Of a stretch of 64,000 nt of DNA, positions 10,846 through 22,374 are shown piece after piece. A program made the translations under genes and the position numbers. The DNA is taken from positions 7,419,275 to 7,483,274 of the forward strand of contig OZ014418.1 in assembly GCA_963965975.1 (NCBI GenBank), in the 5' to 3' direction. The notes under the pieces are model-generated. The model saw nothing but the letters and a program-made list of their open reading frames with translations. It was not told the origin of the DNA and did no database searches. The DNA is from Xestospongia bergquistia (lineage: Eukaryota; Porifera; Demospongiae; Haplosclerida; Petrosiidae). The stretch's first letter is position 1. Each line of letters starts with the position of its first letter.

Positions 10846-12344
10846 TTAGAATGGTTTGCAGGAAAGACAATGACTGTCTCTATCTCCACACACAGTTATC
10901 CATTTAGAATTAGCATGAACATCAGGATATCGCATTAATTTATCATTGGTAACTAGAGGTAAACTGATATATTCTGCAGTAGCTGGCAAAGATCTATATA
11001 TACAATATATAGTTATCAGTATATTAATAATGACTCACTTTCTAAGTTTAATTTTATATATTCTTGTTTGTAATTCATGTTCTAGTAATGAATGTCTTAA
11101 ACCAGGATGAACTAATAGACAAGACTCTTTCTGGTAATATTCCCATTGATGATCTGATATCTATAATTATAAAGTCACATTCAGAAAATAAAAATCTTAC
11201 TCTCTTCCAACAAAGTGTACTACTGTTATCCGATATGGCAAAGTTTCCTGGTGAGAAAAGTACTAATGTTTTACCAAAATAAGCATGATCTTGGACATGC
11301 TGTGAATGATGACCCAATATTACTGAGACATCTTCAAGTTCAGCTAGATGTCTGGCAATATACAGTACTGTCTCATCTGGAAAACGACTTTGTTCTTTGC
11401 CCCAATGAAGAAGGACCACTATATTATCAACACCGTGCTAATAAATGAAAAATAAAACTTTAAATTATTAAGAATCTATTTTATATACTTGTTTAAGTTT
11501 TGTGACTGATTCTCTGGCAGATTTAACAAAATACTTAACTGGAGCAAATGGAATGCTGTTTGATTCTATACAATGTCCATGTACTCCACAAAATCCTAAG
11601 ATGCCAATTTTCATGTTCTTGACTTGAATAATTTCATGACGTTTAGCATTTAATCCAATCCATTTTATACCAGTAGCTTCTAGACTGTGTATTGTAGCTG
11701 AAGTGACTGTTTCTTTCACTTCTAAAGTATGATGATTAGCTAAGGAGACTAGAGAGAGACCCAGATCACTGAATAATCTAAAAATACATTAATAACTAAA
11801 TAATATAATAGTGGTTACTTTAGGCCATTTTTCATGTCTATTGCATCTTCCTGATTAGGTGGACTAATGAGACTGGATACCATAGCTTGGAAATCCCCTA
11901 AAGTGTGCTTTAGCATTGAACTATGTATTGAAGAGCTTAAATTTCTCCATTGAGTTGCACTAGTGTTAAGATTGATCTCTCCTAAGGCTACCATAGTCAC
12001 TGAAGTATCAGTAGGGGTTGTTGCTGTTACTGGAGGACAAGATGTGGTAAAGCTAGTTATATCAGGAGGTAAAGCACTCATTAACCATTCTAGTGCATCT
12101 GTAAAAGGAGAAACTATTGCTAATACACAATAAATTATAACCTGCCTTTAGCTTTGGAGTCTTTGAGGGGTGTGTCTGGAGTTACTTGTTCTAGATGTGT
12201 TTCTACTTGTATTGCATCAGAGGGACTACCTCTGACGTCTTCTACTATATGTTGACAGGTATTATTGATGTAGTTTGTAGCAATCCACACTAAGATAGAG
12301 AAGAGAAGGAACAACAAAGTAAGTTTTGGTAGGAGAGACATCCA
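10846..12344 (-). CDS. CapA/PGA_cap-domain protein with N-terminal membrane anchor
   Basis: A 424-residue protein with the calcineurin-like metallophosphatase fold of CapA (poly-gamma-glutamate capsule synthesis) proteins. Exons 5' to 3': 12146-12344, 11819-12098, 11489-11777, 11201-11437, 11039-11160, 10846-10993. Residues 5-25 form a signal-anchor helix. Domain motifs in order are VALGEINLNT, LVSLANHHTLE, GILGFCGVHGHCIESNSIPF, VVLLHWGKEQSRFPDE and VILGHHSQHVQ. The first intron only keeps frame if it uses a GC donor (AAAG|GCAGG). A CACGTG lies 2 bp upstream of the start codon. The biochemical substrate in animals is unknown to me. The family is mainly bacterial, so old lateral transfer is possible, but the gene has normal sponge introns. 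Confidence 0.85.
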
Positions 12345-12447
12345 CGTGGCTATGAATAATTGATTAATTGAACGGACGTGTACGGAAACATTCTGAAATT
12401 TGTATGGGAATGTAATGGGGTACAAATAAATTATTTCCGTATACTCG

Positions 12448-12822
12448 TCATTGTTCTATTAAGTCTTGCAACAGTCTCAGAATATCTTCTGGCGATCCTT
12501 TAAAATCTTTCACACAAATACATTTGTCTCTTGACCTTTGACCTCGTTCAATACTCACAGTTGATTTATTCACTTCTAATAAATTAGCTATCATTCTAAC
12601 AAGTTCGGTATTAGCCTTGCCTTCTTGTGCAGGAGCAGCAATTTGCAGGCCAATATGTGTACTAGTTATATCATTTACTCGGCTTTGTTTAGCACCAGGT
12701 GTAACATATACATTAATATAAGTCATTCCTTCTTTTATCCACACATTGTGAGCTCTAGCATCAACAGTTGTATCACTTCCTCCATGTAAAGGGAGCGATG
12801 TTTTTGGTTCCTTTCTGGACAT
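12448..12822 (-). CDS. C15orf40: UPF0235/DUF167 protein, C15orf40 homologue
   Basis: A 124-residue single-exon gene. It carries the YggU/DUF167 core INVYVTPGAKQSRV, followed by IAAPAQEGKANTELVRMIA and VSIERGQRSRDKCICV, the alpha/beta fold shared by bacterial YggU and animal C15orf40. The molecular function of the family is not established. The start MSRKEP was chosen as the first ATG of the open frame. It lies 103 bp downstream of the CapA-type gene's start on the same strand and is divergent from adenylosuccinate synthase. Confidence 0.9.
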   Translation of the reverse strand: MSRKEPKTSLPLHGGSDTTVDARAHNVWIKEGMTYINVYVTPGAKQSRVNDITSTHIGLQIAAPAQEGKANTELVRMIANLLEVNKSTVSIERGQRSRDKCICVKDFKGSPEDILRLLQDLIEQ

Positions 12823-13030
12823 ACTAGATATTGACTTGAAATAAAATTTTGAAATAGATGATCTGATAGAAAAATAAATTTTTATTACTTCAATGAATAA
12901 ATAACTATTATCACCTCAACATTCCATTAGGGTTAATACAGTACCGCCCTGCTCAATTTGTTGTGTAAGTTTTTATTATTACCACTTTTATTTAATATCC
13001 TCTCTCTATTACTCATACTACTAGTATATA

Positions 13031-14957
13031 ATGGCTGTGATAGTTGTAGTTGGTGGACAATGGGGTGATGAAGGTAAAGGAAAATTTGTAGATTATATGA
13101 TATCTGATAAAGCTGATTATGTCTGTCGATGTCAAGTAAGACTTGATTATAACACTGATATTACATAGTTTTATTAGGGTGGAAATAATGCTGGACATAC
13201 TGTAGTAGTGGACTCTATCTCTTATGATTTCCACCTTCTTCCAAGGTATTTTTTTATACAATATTTATAACTCCTTCAACTAACATATAGTGGGGTTATC
13301 AACCCTACCTGTGTCTCAGTAATGGGTAAGAAGAAATATGTGTGTGTGCATATATGTACTCATGTGTTTAGGAAATGGGATGGTGATCCATTTACGAGGT
13401 CTGTTTGAAGAAATAAAGAAAAATGAAGACAAGGGACTTGTTGGATTGAAAGATAGATTGAAGATATCATCACGTGCTCATATAGGTACAGTTACTTTGA
13501 TTGTATTCTGTTAACTTATATATATAGTGTTTGATTTCCATCAAAAAATTGATGTACTTGTTGAAGAAGAGATGGCAGCATATGGTTTAGGTTTGGGTAC
13601 AACAAAAAAAGGAATTGGACCAACATATGCTGCAAAGGTAAATATTAAATTAGTACTAAAATGATTTTGTTGTTAGAGCTCTAGGTCAGGACTTAGAATA
13701 TGTGACTTGTTCTGTGAACCTGATATTTTGAGAAATAAGTAATTATTTTATTTTATTCATATTTATTTAAATCTGTTGTCTCTAGATTGGAAAATTTGAT
13801 AACAGGATATCAATTAAGGTAATAATAATAATAATTAAAACAATTAAATAATATATTTTATAGGTTTCCTGACCTTCATGTTGATGTTGAGGATGAACTA
13901 AAAAAGTCCCTGGTATAATTTAATACTAATTAATATTAATTAGTATTAATATTGTTAATGTTAGGAGTATGTTGATAAGTTGCGTCCAATGGTCTGTGAT
14001 ACTGTGTTATTAGTAAATGATGCTATTAATGATGGCAAAACAGTTATTGTCGAAGGTGCTAATGCTGCAATGATAGATATTGACTTTGGTAATTATATAT
14101 TTATATATATATAATTACTTGATAATGACTTCCTAATTGTAGGTACATACCCTTATGTAACATCTTCCAACTGTACAGTTGGTAGCGTGTGTACTGGTTT
14201 GGGTATTCCTCCACAGAAAATTACTAATGTATATGGAGTATTTAAAGCTTACACAACACGTGTTGGAGATGGTGCTTTCCCCACAGAACAAAAAAATGTA
14301 AGATATCCTGAGGTTTACTGAAATATGCATAAGTTTACTAAGTTTTACAAAGTTTTTTTGTAGGAAATTGGTGATAGTCTTCAACAAATTGGTCGTGAGT
14401 TTGGTGTGACCACTGGTCGTAAGAGGCGATGTGGTTGGTTTGATGTGATGGTTGCTAAATACAGTACACTTGTTAATGGGTATACAAGTATAGCATTAAC
14501 TAAATTAGATGTACTTGACACTTTTGATGAAGTCAAAATTGGTGTCTCTTATAAATTGAATGGCCGCGAGATTCCGTCAATGCCTGGCAAGTTAATTAAG
14601 AGTTAATAACAACAGGGTTATCCTCCTTTTTAGCTGAGCAGAATGAATTAGGTCGTGTTGAAGTGGACTACATTACAATGCCTGGTTGGAAAACCAGTAT
14701 AGCTGGTATAAAGAGATTCTCTGATTTACCCACCAATGCACAAATTTATGTGAAAAAAATTGAAGAGTTAATTCATGTCAAGAGTAAGTTAATACTTATA
14801 ATATTACATGTATTATAATATAGTATAAATGTAATGTAACGTAATATAATATACTGTTGCCTGTAATTTGAGGTTCATTTATCTATTGTTCTATTGTTCT
14901 ATTATAGTTCAATGGGTGGGGACTGGTCCCTCAAGAGATCATATGATAATTATGTAG
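13031..14957 (+). CDS. ADSS: Adenylosuccinate synthase
   Basis: This enzyme joins IMP and aspartate using GTP to form adenylosuccinate, the first committed step from IMP to AMP. It has 425 residues in 13 exons: 13031-13135, 13178-13245, 13291-13325, 13372-13485, 13528-13637, 13677-13738, 13786-13818, 13864-13912, 13965-14088, 14143-14297, 14364-14586, 14634-14783, 14908-14957. Motifs are the P-loop [79 protein letters not shown] and the C-terminal VGTGPSRDH. Intron 14587-14633 begins GCAAGT, a canonical GC-AG intron. N-terminal extensions seen in some animal isozymes are absent. Confidence 0.97.
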
Positions 14958-14984
14958 TAATACTTATCATAGCAAAAGTAACTA

Positions 14985-15300
14985 ACATTATTAGCTTATA
15001 ACTATATCTATAACTTATAACAACTATATCTATAACTTATAATAACTAATATTAATAACTTTATATTAGCTATAACTTATAATAACTAACATTAATAACT
15101 TTTAATAACTATATCTATAACTTATAATAACTAACATTAATAACTTATATTAGCTATAACTTATAATAACTAACATTAATAACTTTTAATAACTATATCT
15201 ATAACTTATAATAACTAACATTAATAACTTATATTAGCTATAACTTATAATAACTAGTATTAATAATAACTATATCATAACTTAATTTTAGCTTATAATA
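14985..15300. repeat. AT-rich tandem repeat between ADSS and NAPA
   Basis: Degenerate tandem copies built from 'ataacttataataactaa' and 'cattaataactt' blocks fill the tail-to-tail gap between the ADSS and alpha-SNAP stop codons. No coding potential is seen. Stretches flanking it (14958-14984, 15301-15405) are plain AT-rich sequence. Confidence 0.85.
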
Positions 15301-15405
15301 TTATAGACAAAAGTTTATAGCATTTATTTTCATATAAGATAATGTCATTCATGTTACTCACACACTACATACATTATATTAATAATTGATAGTTAATATG
15401 TTTAT

Positions 15406-17005
15406 TTAATTGGGATCTTGTTCAGCATCGATATTCTTCTTAATATAAAGTAATTGTGCTGTCAACCAGTTATCAATACGTGATATGGAATCATACTCTT
15501 GAATCTAGAGAGAGAGAGAGAGAGAGAAAGAGTTAGAAAGAAATATATTTTATATCTTACATGTTCTGAGAATTTATCAGTGTCCTCCTCTTGAAAAGCT
15601 TCTATTAAGCTCTACATGAAAATATTATTATTATTATTATTATTGTTATTATTATTATTATTATTATTATTGATATTAATTGAACATACCTCAATCAATT
15701 TAAGTTCTCTAGTTCCATCAAAAGCTGGATGAAGTGCTTTATATTCTTGTATTTTATCCTAAAAACAAGAGAATTATCACACATACATACACACACACAT
15801 ATATATATTCTGACAGCAATGTTCTTACCGAAACAGGTTGAACATCATTTTTATGATGACAGAACCAACAGACAAGAGCTTTGAAGAAATAGTCTTTAGC
15901 TGAATATTTCAATAAACCATTATCAAGACATCCTTTGCCAATCTTTGTACATGTAAAAGAGAGAGATAGAGAACTATATAAAGATTTATAATACGTCTTA
16001 CTTCCTCAAATAACTGAGCAGCTTTTTGAAAGTGTTGTAACTGAGCACTCATATGAGCCACTTTAGCTAAACATTTATTAGCAGATCTAAACAGATAAGA
16101 CATATTTACAATAATAACCTCAAGTCTCCACTTACGCATTAGAATCCTCTCCACGATAGAAATCAGCAGCTTGTTCATAATTCACTATAGCCTATGTCAC
16201 AAAGGTATTATATAAACAAAGTTGTAGACGATTTTATTAGTACATATAACTGCTCTGAGAATACTACTAGCAATGTGATTAATTAATGATTATTAAATTA
16301 CATTTTAATCTTCTGGAACATACCTTTTCAAAGTCGACAAGATCGCTCTCATAAATCTCTGCTACATTCATATAATAACGAGCTGCTAAACCAAACCGCC
16401 CCTATAATTATATCAATTAATTACATCAATTAACATAACTTTATACCATATCTGAATAGATTTCAATAGCTTTAATATAACTTTCAACAGCATCTGTTGA
16501 CAGACAAATCACGTGACAATCACATGATATGTCACATGATATTACTTTGTGGTACAGCTTTCTTGTACACTTGAGCTGCCTCAGCATAATCATTAGCAGC
16601 TTCATGACGCGAGTCTAACTTCTCTGCGTGTAATTGAGCAGCCTCACTGAAACAATCTCCAGCTTCTGTTGATGTCTAGATTAGGACAGTATGCGATAAT
16701 AATATAAAATACTTTCAAAGTTCTTTGCAACTTTAAACTGATTAGCTGCTCTTGTGTAAAGATCGGCAGCTTCTTCTAGTTTAGAAGTTCCACTAAATGT
16801 ATATCGAATGTAAATGAGACATGTGTTGTCATGGTAACATGTACCCAAATATTTTCCCCATAAATCCAGTAGCTGATTTCATTTTATCTCTAGCTTGTGC
16901 CATTAATTCCATAGCCTTCTTTTCTTGTTCTGGGTTTCCAGGGGGTGTGGCTTGTTCAGTGCCAGGTTCTTTAACTGGTTCAGTAGAGGGGTCTGCTTCA
17001 GCCAT
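15406..17005 (-). CDS. NAPA: Alpha-SNAP, NSF attachment protein
   Basis: This adaptor recruits the ATPase NSF to SNARE complexes for disassembly after membrane fusion. It has 319 residues in 11 exons, 5' to 3': 16845-17005, 16713-16792, 16546-16665, 16447-16493, 16324-16401, 16136-16191, 16002-16086, 15829-15942, 15690-15758, 15561-15611, 15406-15504. The TPR-like superhelix is visible as SKLEEAADLYTRAANQFKVA, KAGDCFSEAAQLHAE, FGLAARYYMNVAEIYES, AIVNYEQAADFYRGEDSNA, LLKYSAKDYFFKAL and the C-terminal IQEYDSISRIDNWLT. The acidic N-terminal extension is longer than in vertebrates. Intron 16494-16545 is built almost entirely of CACATGA/CACGTGA units. Confidence 0.96.
15622..15671. repeat. (TTA)n microsatellite in an alpha-SNAP intron
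   Basis: About 50 bp of ATT/TTA triplets inside intron 15612-15689. An (AG)n run of about 30 bp lies in the next intron, just downstream of the last exon's acceptor (about 15505-15532). Confidence 0.9.
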
Positions 17006-17369
17006 TATGTAAGAATTCTAAATAAAGAGAAAATTATAAAGCCACACCCACTTAATAAGCTATTTATACAACTATGTATTACAGACATTACTTTTTAAGT
17101 GGCTAATGACAGCTACAGTTCTTCTCTATAAGTAGGTCACCTTTCACAGCACAAAAATAAGAATAGATCACTACCCACTGCTGTCACTAAGTAGTTAATA
17201 ATTTAAATAATCAGCTTATGAAAATAACACGTGACTTGAGCCACACCCACACCTACATCTGCACAATAGTGTGACAAGCTGTCAGGAAAGGTATTTTTTT
17301 TCTGTATCTTATCAAATCTTTATATTCTTTGATATCTCTCCAGGTAATTGCCGCGTCTTTTGTTCCACA
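17006..17369. other. Divergent promoter region NAPA / ecto-NTPDase
   Basis: 364 bp between divergent starts. It contains CCACACCC-type boxes (near 17043 and 17238) and a CACGTG E-box at 17228-17233. The NTPDase reading frame is open upstream of its chosen ATG into this region, with no better start, so this is treated as 5' UTR. Regulation is inferred from position only. Confidence 0.5.
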
Positions 17370-19753
17370 ATGAAGGCCAATACTTGTTGTAAGATAGTCA
17401 CTGTTAGTTTAGTTCCTGTGACAGTGTTCCTGCTCTCTGTGACCTTCTTTACTGGTATCATTGTATTACCAACACTCTATTCTGAACTGTCATACAAAGA
17501 GCAGGTATAATATATATATTACTATATATGTACATGATCTCTTCCATGCAGTATGCTATGGTGATAGATGCTGGCTCCTCCCACTCTGAAGTATTCCTTT
17601 ATGCATGGAAGTTACCACTCTCTAATCAAATGGGTGTGGTCTATCAGAACTCTTACTGCAAACCTATAGGTACTATATTTAATTACAAGGTTTAACAACA
17701 TTTTTTAATACAAACAATTATTCTACTTAACAAGGACCTATATAGTTAACTTCATAAAATAAAGTTATTTCACTACCCGTGGTTTGGGGCCATTTTTAGA
17801 TCAAACCATGGACTGTTTGTAATTATCTATAGTTTGAATTAAAAAAATTGAAAATTGGTAACATCAAAGAATCTCGATTTTTTAAATGGATTTAGCTATA
17901 AGTCCTTGTTAGTGACATTAATATCATTGTTGCATTAATTTTTCAAATATATTTTGATAATGTCCTTGTTTTACTTGTACATGTAAATATATTATTTTAT
18001 TTGTTTAAATAGTTATTGTTTCTATTATAATAATAATCTTATTCATTTTCTTTTAATAATAATGTTATGTTTGTCTCACAGGAGGTGGTATTAGTTCATA
18101 TGTCCACAATACTTCATTAGCTGGTCCTTCACTAAAGAATTGTGTTCGTGGAATTTTAACACGTCGAGTTCCCAAAGACTTAAATCAACCTGATAAAGAT
18201 ATTAAAATTAATGTTTGGGTTGGTGCTACAGCTGGTATGAGATTATTAAAGTGAGTTTATATTGTGTGTACTAATTATCTTTAATTAATAATATTAATTA
18301 AAGGAGAGAGAATAGTGATATTACTCATGAGATATTAAAGAGTGTCACTACTACTCTGAAGGAGTTAGGTACTCATCCTGATGTCCAAATTTTGTCAGGA
18401 CAAAAGGAAGCATCCAGTGGATGGATTACAACTAACTATGTAGCTGGTAATTTTAAAGAACAATATGTAAGTTTAATAACACGCCATTGTTGTTTTAATT
18501 ATACTCTTTCCCCCTTTAATAGCCTAGAAAACGAGATTCTGATAGAAAGACTATGGGAGCTATGGATATGGGCGGAGCTTCAATGCAAATTGCTTTTCAT
18601 CCTCGTGTACCTCCACCTCAAAATTATTCATCCTCGTTTTCCATATTTGGTGATAGTTTTAATATTTATACTAGGAGTTATCTCTGTTATGGTATCAATG
18701 AAGCTATTAGAAGAATATTAGCTTATAATCTACATGTAAGCCACACCTACCATTGTAGTATTTAATAGAGTATGCCCCTGTTTATTAACAATAATTATTA
18801 TTTCATAGGAGAATGACTATAATGATATAGTTGAGAACCCATGTCTTCATAAGGGCAATACCACATCATACAATATGTCTTATCTCTTTATGAATCAAAC
18901 ATGTACTTCTGATCTCCTTCCTGATACTGAGTTTAATGACTCTCATATTTTTACATTTAATGGGACAAGTGAACCAGATCTATGCATTGCCCTTATAAGG
19001 AAAGCCATGAACTTCTCTGATAATTTCTTAGATAATAAAGATAATGTGAAACCAATTTATGAACAACCACCAGTTACTGGAAATTTCTATGTGAGTTAAT
19101 ATCATTAATATAAACTTATATATATTGTAATAATAGGCTTTCTCTAATTTTTATCACACTGCCAACTTCTTTCGAATTAAACATGTCAATGGAAGTACTT
19201 TAGAAAAATTTAAAAAAACTGTCTTTTCTTTTTGCAATCTAACTTGGAATGAGGTATTTTCTCTATCTATCCATACCATAATTCTATCTATCCATTTGTC
19301 TGTTCATCAATATTTATCCATTATTATAGGTTTGCAAGAAGCACAATTGTACAAACTTACAATATTTATCAGAATATTGTATTTATGGACAATTTGTACT
19401 ACATGTTTTAAAAGACGGGTTCAGTTTTAACGATACATCTGATTGGTCCATATCATTTGTATACCAGGTTAGATCACATGACCATCACATGACATATCAT
19501 TTACTAACTTCCTTCATAGGTTAATGACATCAATGTGGGTTGGTCATTAGGGTACATGTTAAATGAGACTAGTAATTTTCCTATTAATGTTTATTACACC
19601 CACCATCCTTACTCTACAGTGGATTTAGTTGTAGGAATGATCGTTTTGACATTGTTGTGTGTTGTTTTTGTCGTATTCTTCTTCTTTACTTTCAGTGCTT
19701 GTCGTAAAGGACTCAAACCAGTTGCTACTGGTTACACTCATATTACATCTTAA
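17370..19753 (+). CDS. Ectonucleoside triphosphate diphosphohydrolase (CD39-type)
   Basis: A cell-surface enzyme that hydrolyses extracellular ATP/ADP to AMP. It has 522 residues. Exons: 17370-17504, 17552-17669, 18082-18250, 18304-18466, 18523-18735, 18809-19090, 19137-19253, 19330-19467, 19520-19753. It has two transmembrane helices (about residues 12-35 and near the C-terminus, from about 19620) with the catalytic domain between them, as in NTPDase1/2/3/8. Apyrase conserved regions are DAGSSHSEVFLY (ACR1), WVGATAGMRLL (ACR2), SGQKEASSGWITTNY (ACR3), GAMDMGGASMQIAF (ACR4) and VGWSLGYML (ACR5). Extracellular cysteines are numerous. Which vertebrate paralogue is closest cannot be decided by eye. 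Confidence 0.94.
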
Positions 19754-19972
19754 CTTTATATGATGAACTAGATACCTATATAATGTTTTTGTGGTTATAA
19801 TAAATTAATAATAAATGTTCAATTATAATTAATTCATTAAGGGTGTGTTGTGTGCATTAATTAGAAAATAATACTGAATGTTTATTCCGAGTTTGGTCAC
19901 GCCCACTCTATCTACGTGATCCTGTTACCTGCTCGCAATTTTATATTTTTATCTTAATAAATATTTTTAACA

Positions 19973-22264
19973 ATGAGTGTATTTAGAGGTAATATTCTTG
20001 AATATCCCGGTGTGATTGTTGACCATTTCACATCAACTAACTGTCAGAGAGGACGAGCCTTCTTTCTCTCCCATTGTCATAAAGGTAAGTAAAGTAATTA
20101 TTCACAATAATGTATTATCACTAGATTCTCATATACATGCTCAATATTATAATGTGTTATAAATTTGCAGATCATATGGTTGGCCTGGATTCTGATGACC
20201 TATTGCAAACTCTTAAAGAGCGCAAGATTACCCTCTATTGTTCTGAGGTGACACAATTCTTATTATCAAATAATCCAGAATTCTCTCACTTAGCACCACA
20301 TCTTGTAAGCCACTCTACTATTGTAATACTTGTTATGTACTTTATTAATATAATATAGCAATCATTACCAGTAGAAGAATCTATTATTATTAAGTTAGAG
20401 TCAGTCAGAGAAGAAGACACAGTATGTTCATTTTATTGTATTATTTAATTATTTTTTTATTGTAGTCTATATCTGTTAGTGTGACATTATTACCAGCTGG
20501 ACATTGTCCTGGATCTGTAATGTTAGTAGTACATTTCTGCATTTAATATCATATTTGATTTCCAGGTTCTTGTTCCAAGGAGAACAAGGCAATGTACTTT
20601 ATACAGGTATATAGTATTAGGTATTTCAAGGTGTTTTTTTTAACTTTTGATATATTTTAGGTGATTTTCGGTTAACAGTAGATGAAGTTAAGAAGTGTCA
20701 TTCATTACATACTAGTCGTGGTAATGTACTAGAATTAAGTACTATATATCTTGATACAACATTCTGCCATCCAAAGTCAAAAACTATTATTAGTCGAGTC
20801 AGTTCTCACAATATTTTATTCTTTATTTAATTATATATATATATATAGGAAGAAACAAGAGATATTATTATTAAAAAAGTGGAGGAGTAAGTACCTGAAT
20901 TTGTCATTTAAATTAGACAGTTACAATTTGCTATTAGGTGGTTGGTTCAAAGTCCTCAAAATGCTGTTTGTTTTAATTGTCATACGTTTGGTTATGAACA
21001 CATTTTCATGTCATTAGCTAGTCACTTTAAATGTAAACTTCACATAGCTAAATGGAGAATGATGGCTTATTCTATTCTACCAAGTCTATCTCAATGTTTA
21101 ACACTGGATGGTAATGAGACAAGACTTCATATCTGTCGATATAATAAAGTATCTCTTTATCATGTGTGTTTATGATTTCTATTGTGTGTAGAAGATGAAA
21201 CGGAAAGCTGGTGGATTGCCTTGTGGTTCATTAGAGGTCAAAGGTTGTGTTCCTAATGTATTACATATAAAGCCATCAGCTCAATGGTTTCTTATTCAAA
21301 ATAAATCACAGCCATATTTGTAAGTCAATAGTCAGAAATCATATCATTTATATCTCTATAGTTTTATACCTGAACACAATTATTTTCGGGTAATGCATTC
21401 AATGCATGCTAGTTACTCAGAGCTGGCTAGTTTTATTACTTACCTTCATCCTAAAAGTATCGTGCCCTGTGTTATACCCTCTACATTAGGAGATACCTCT
21501 TTAATGGATTTACATTCTCGGTAACTAGTAACTATGTTATGATTAAACTATTATTTAAATATAGATTAAAGGAGTTGTTACAATTATCATCATCAGGAGA
21601 AGTGATATCCCCTATTATTAGTGAACTACCTCAAGATACCTCACCTTTGAGAAAGTGTAAAAGGAAGTTAAAGTTAACATGTGATCTTGATGGAGAGAGT
21701 AGTGTCTATGATACTGATGATGATATTATCTCCAGTCCGTCTTTACCTCCTCAACAAACTACCACAAACATACAAGTATTGTCATCTGCTGACAGCTTCG
21801 ATCTTAACTTACCAGCATTGCAGGCCAATGCTGGTACATTTAGTCCACTTGATGCCCAACCTATTATAAATCTATCCTTTGAGGTCGCTAGTGATGTCGG
21901 AGACTCTCCCAGATCACCAGCTAAAAAAAGACAAAAAATAGAAGATGATGATGAAGTTCATAACGGGAGTATAAATGATATTATTGACTTAACACAAACA
22001 TCTGATGATACTAGTATTCAATCTGATGATAGAACTTCCCCATACTCTGTCATTACTATCAGTGATACTAGTACTCCTATGGAACGAGTTTCAATAACTG
22101 GTTCATCCAGTACTTCTAGTAAATCACCAGTATTGCCTCATCCAAGGAGTACTAGTTCTTCACTGTCTCCCCCTGCAGAACATTCTCTGTCCATTCTCCC
22201 ACCCACTCCTGGACAAGAGAGATCAGATAACATTTTAAGTAAAAGAAAGTTAACTTTTATGTAA
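19973..22264 (+). CDS. DCLRE1C: Artemis nuclease (DNA cross-link repair 1C)
   Basis: A metallo-beta-lactamase/beta-CASP nuclease that opens hairpins and trims ends in non-homologous end joining. It has 592 residues. Exons: 19973-20084, 20171-20304, 20359-20421, 20466-20521, 20566-20606, 20661-20797, 20849-20886, 20938-21148, 21192-21319, 21362-21520, 21565-22264. The N-terminus MSVFRGNILEYPGVIVDHF and the metal-binding block FLSHCHKDHMVGL closely match the recalled human Artemis. Further metal ligands lie in LPAGHCPGSVMFLF and YTGDFRL. The beta-CASP part includes HASYSELASFITYLHPKSIV. The last exon encodes a disordered Ser/Thr-rich tail with a basic AKKRQK patch, matching the regulatory tail of the family. 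Confidence 0.96.
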
Positions 22265-22374
22265 ATAATAATAATATATTATATAATAATAGAAATATAA
22301 TTTTATTTTAGAGATTTTTAATGAGTATATTTGTTATAAATATATGATAATAATATAATAAGTATTAAATTATA

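Noticed and set aside
11064-11448. Plus-strand open frames over the CapA-type gene
   Set aside because: They are antisense shadows of exons 4 and 5; the minus strand carries the conserved motifs.
17271-17369. N-terminal extension of the ecto-NTPDase upstream of the ATG at 17370
   Set aside because: The frame is open but has no upstream ATG; the chosen start puts the first transmembrane helix at the expected position.
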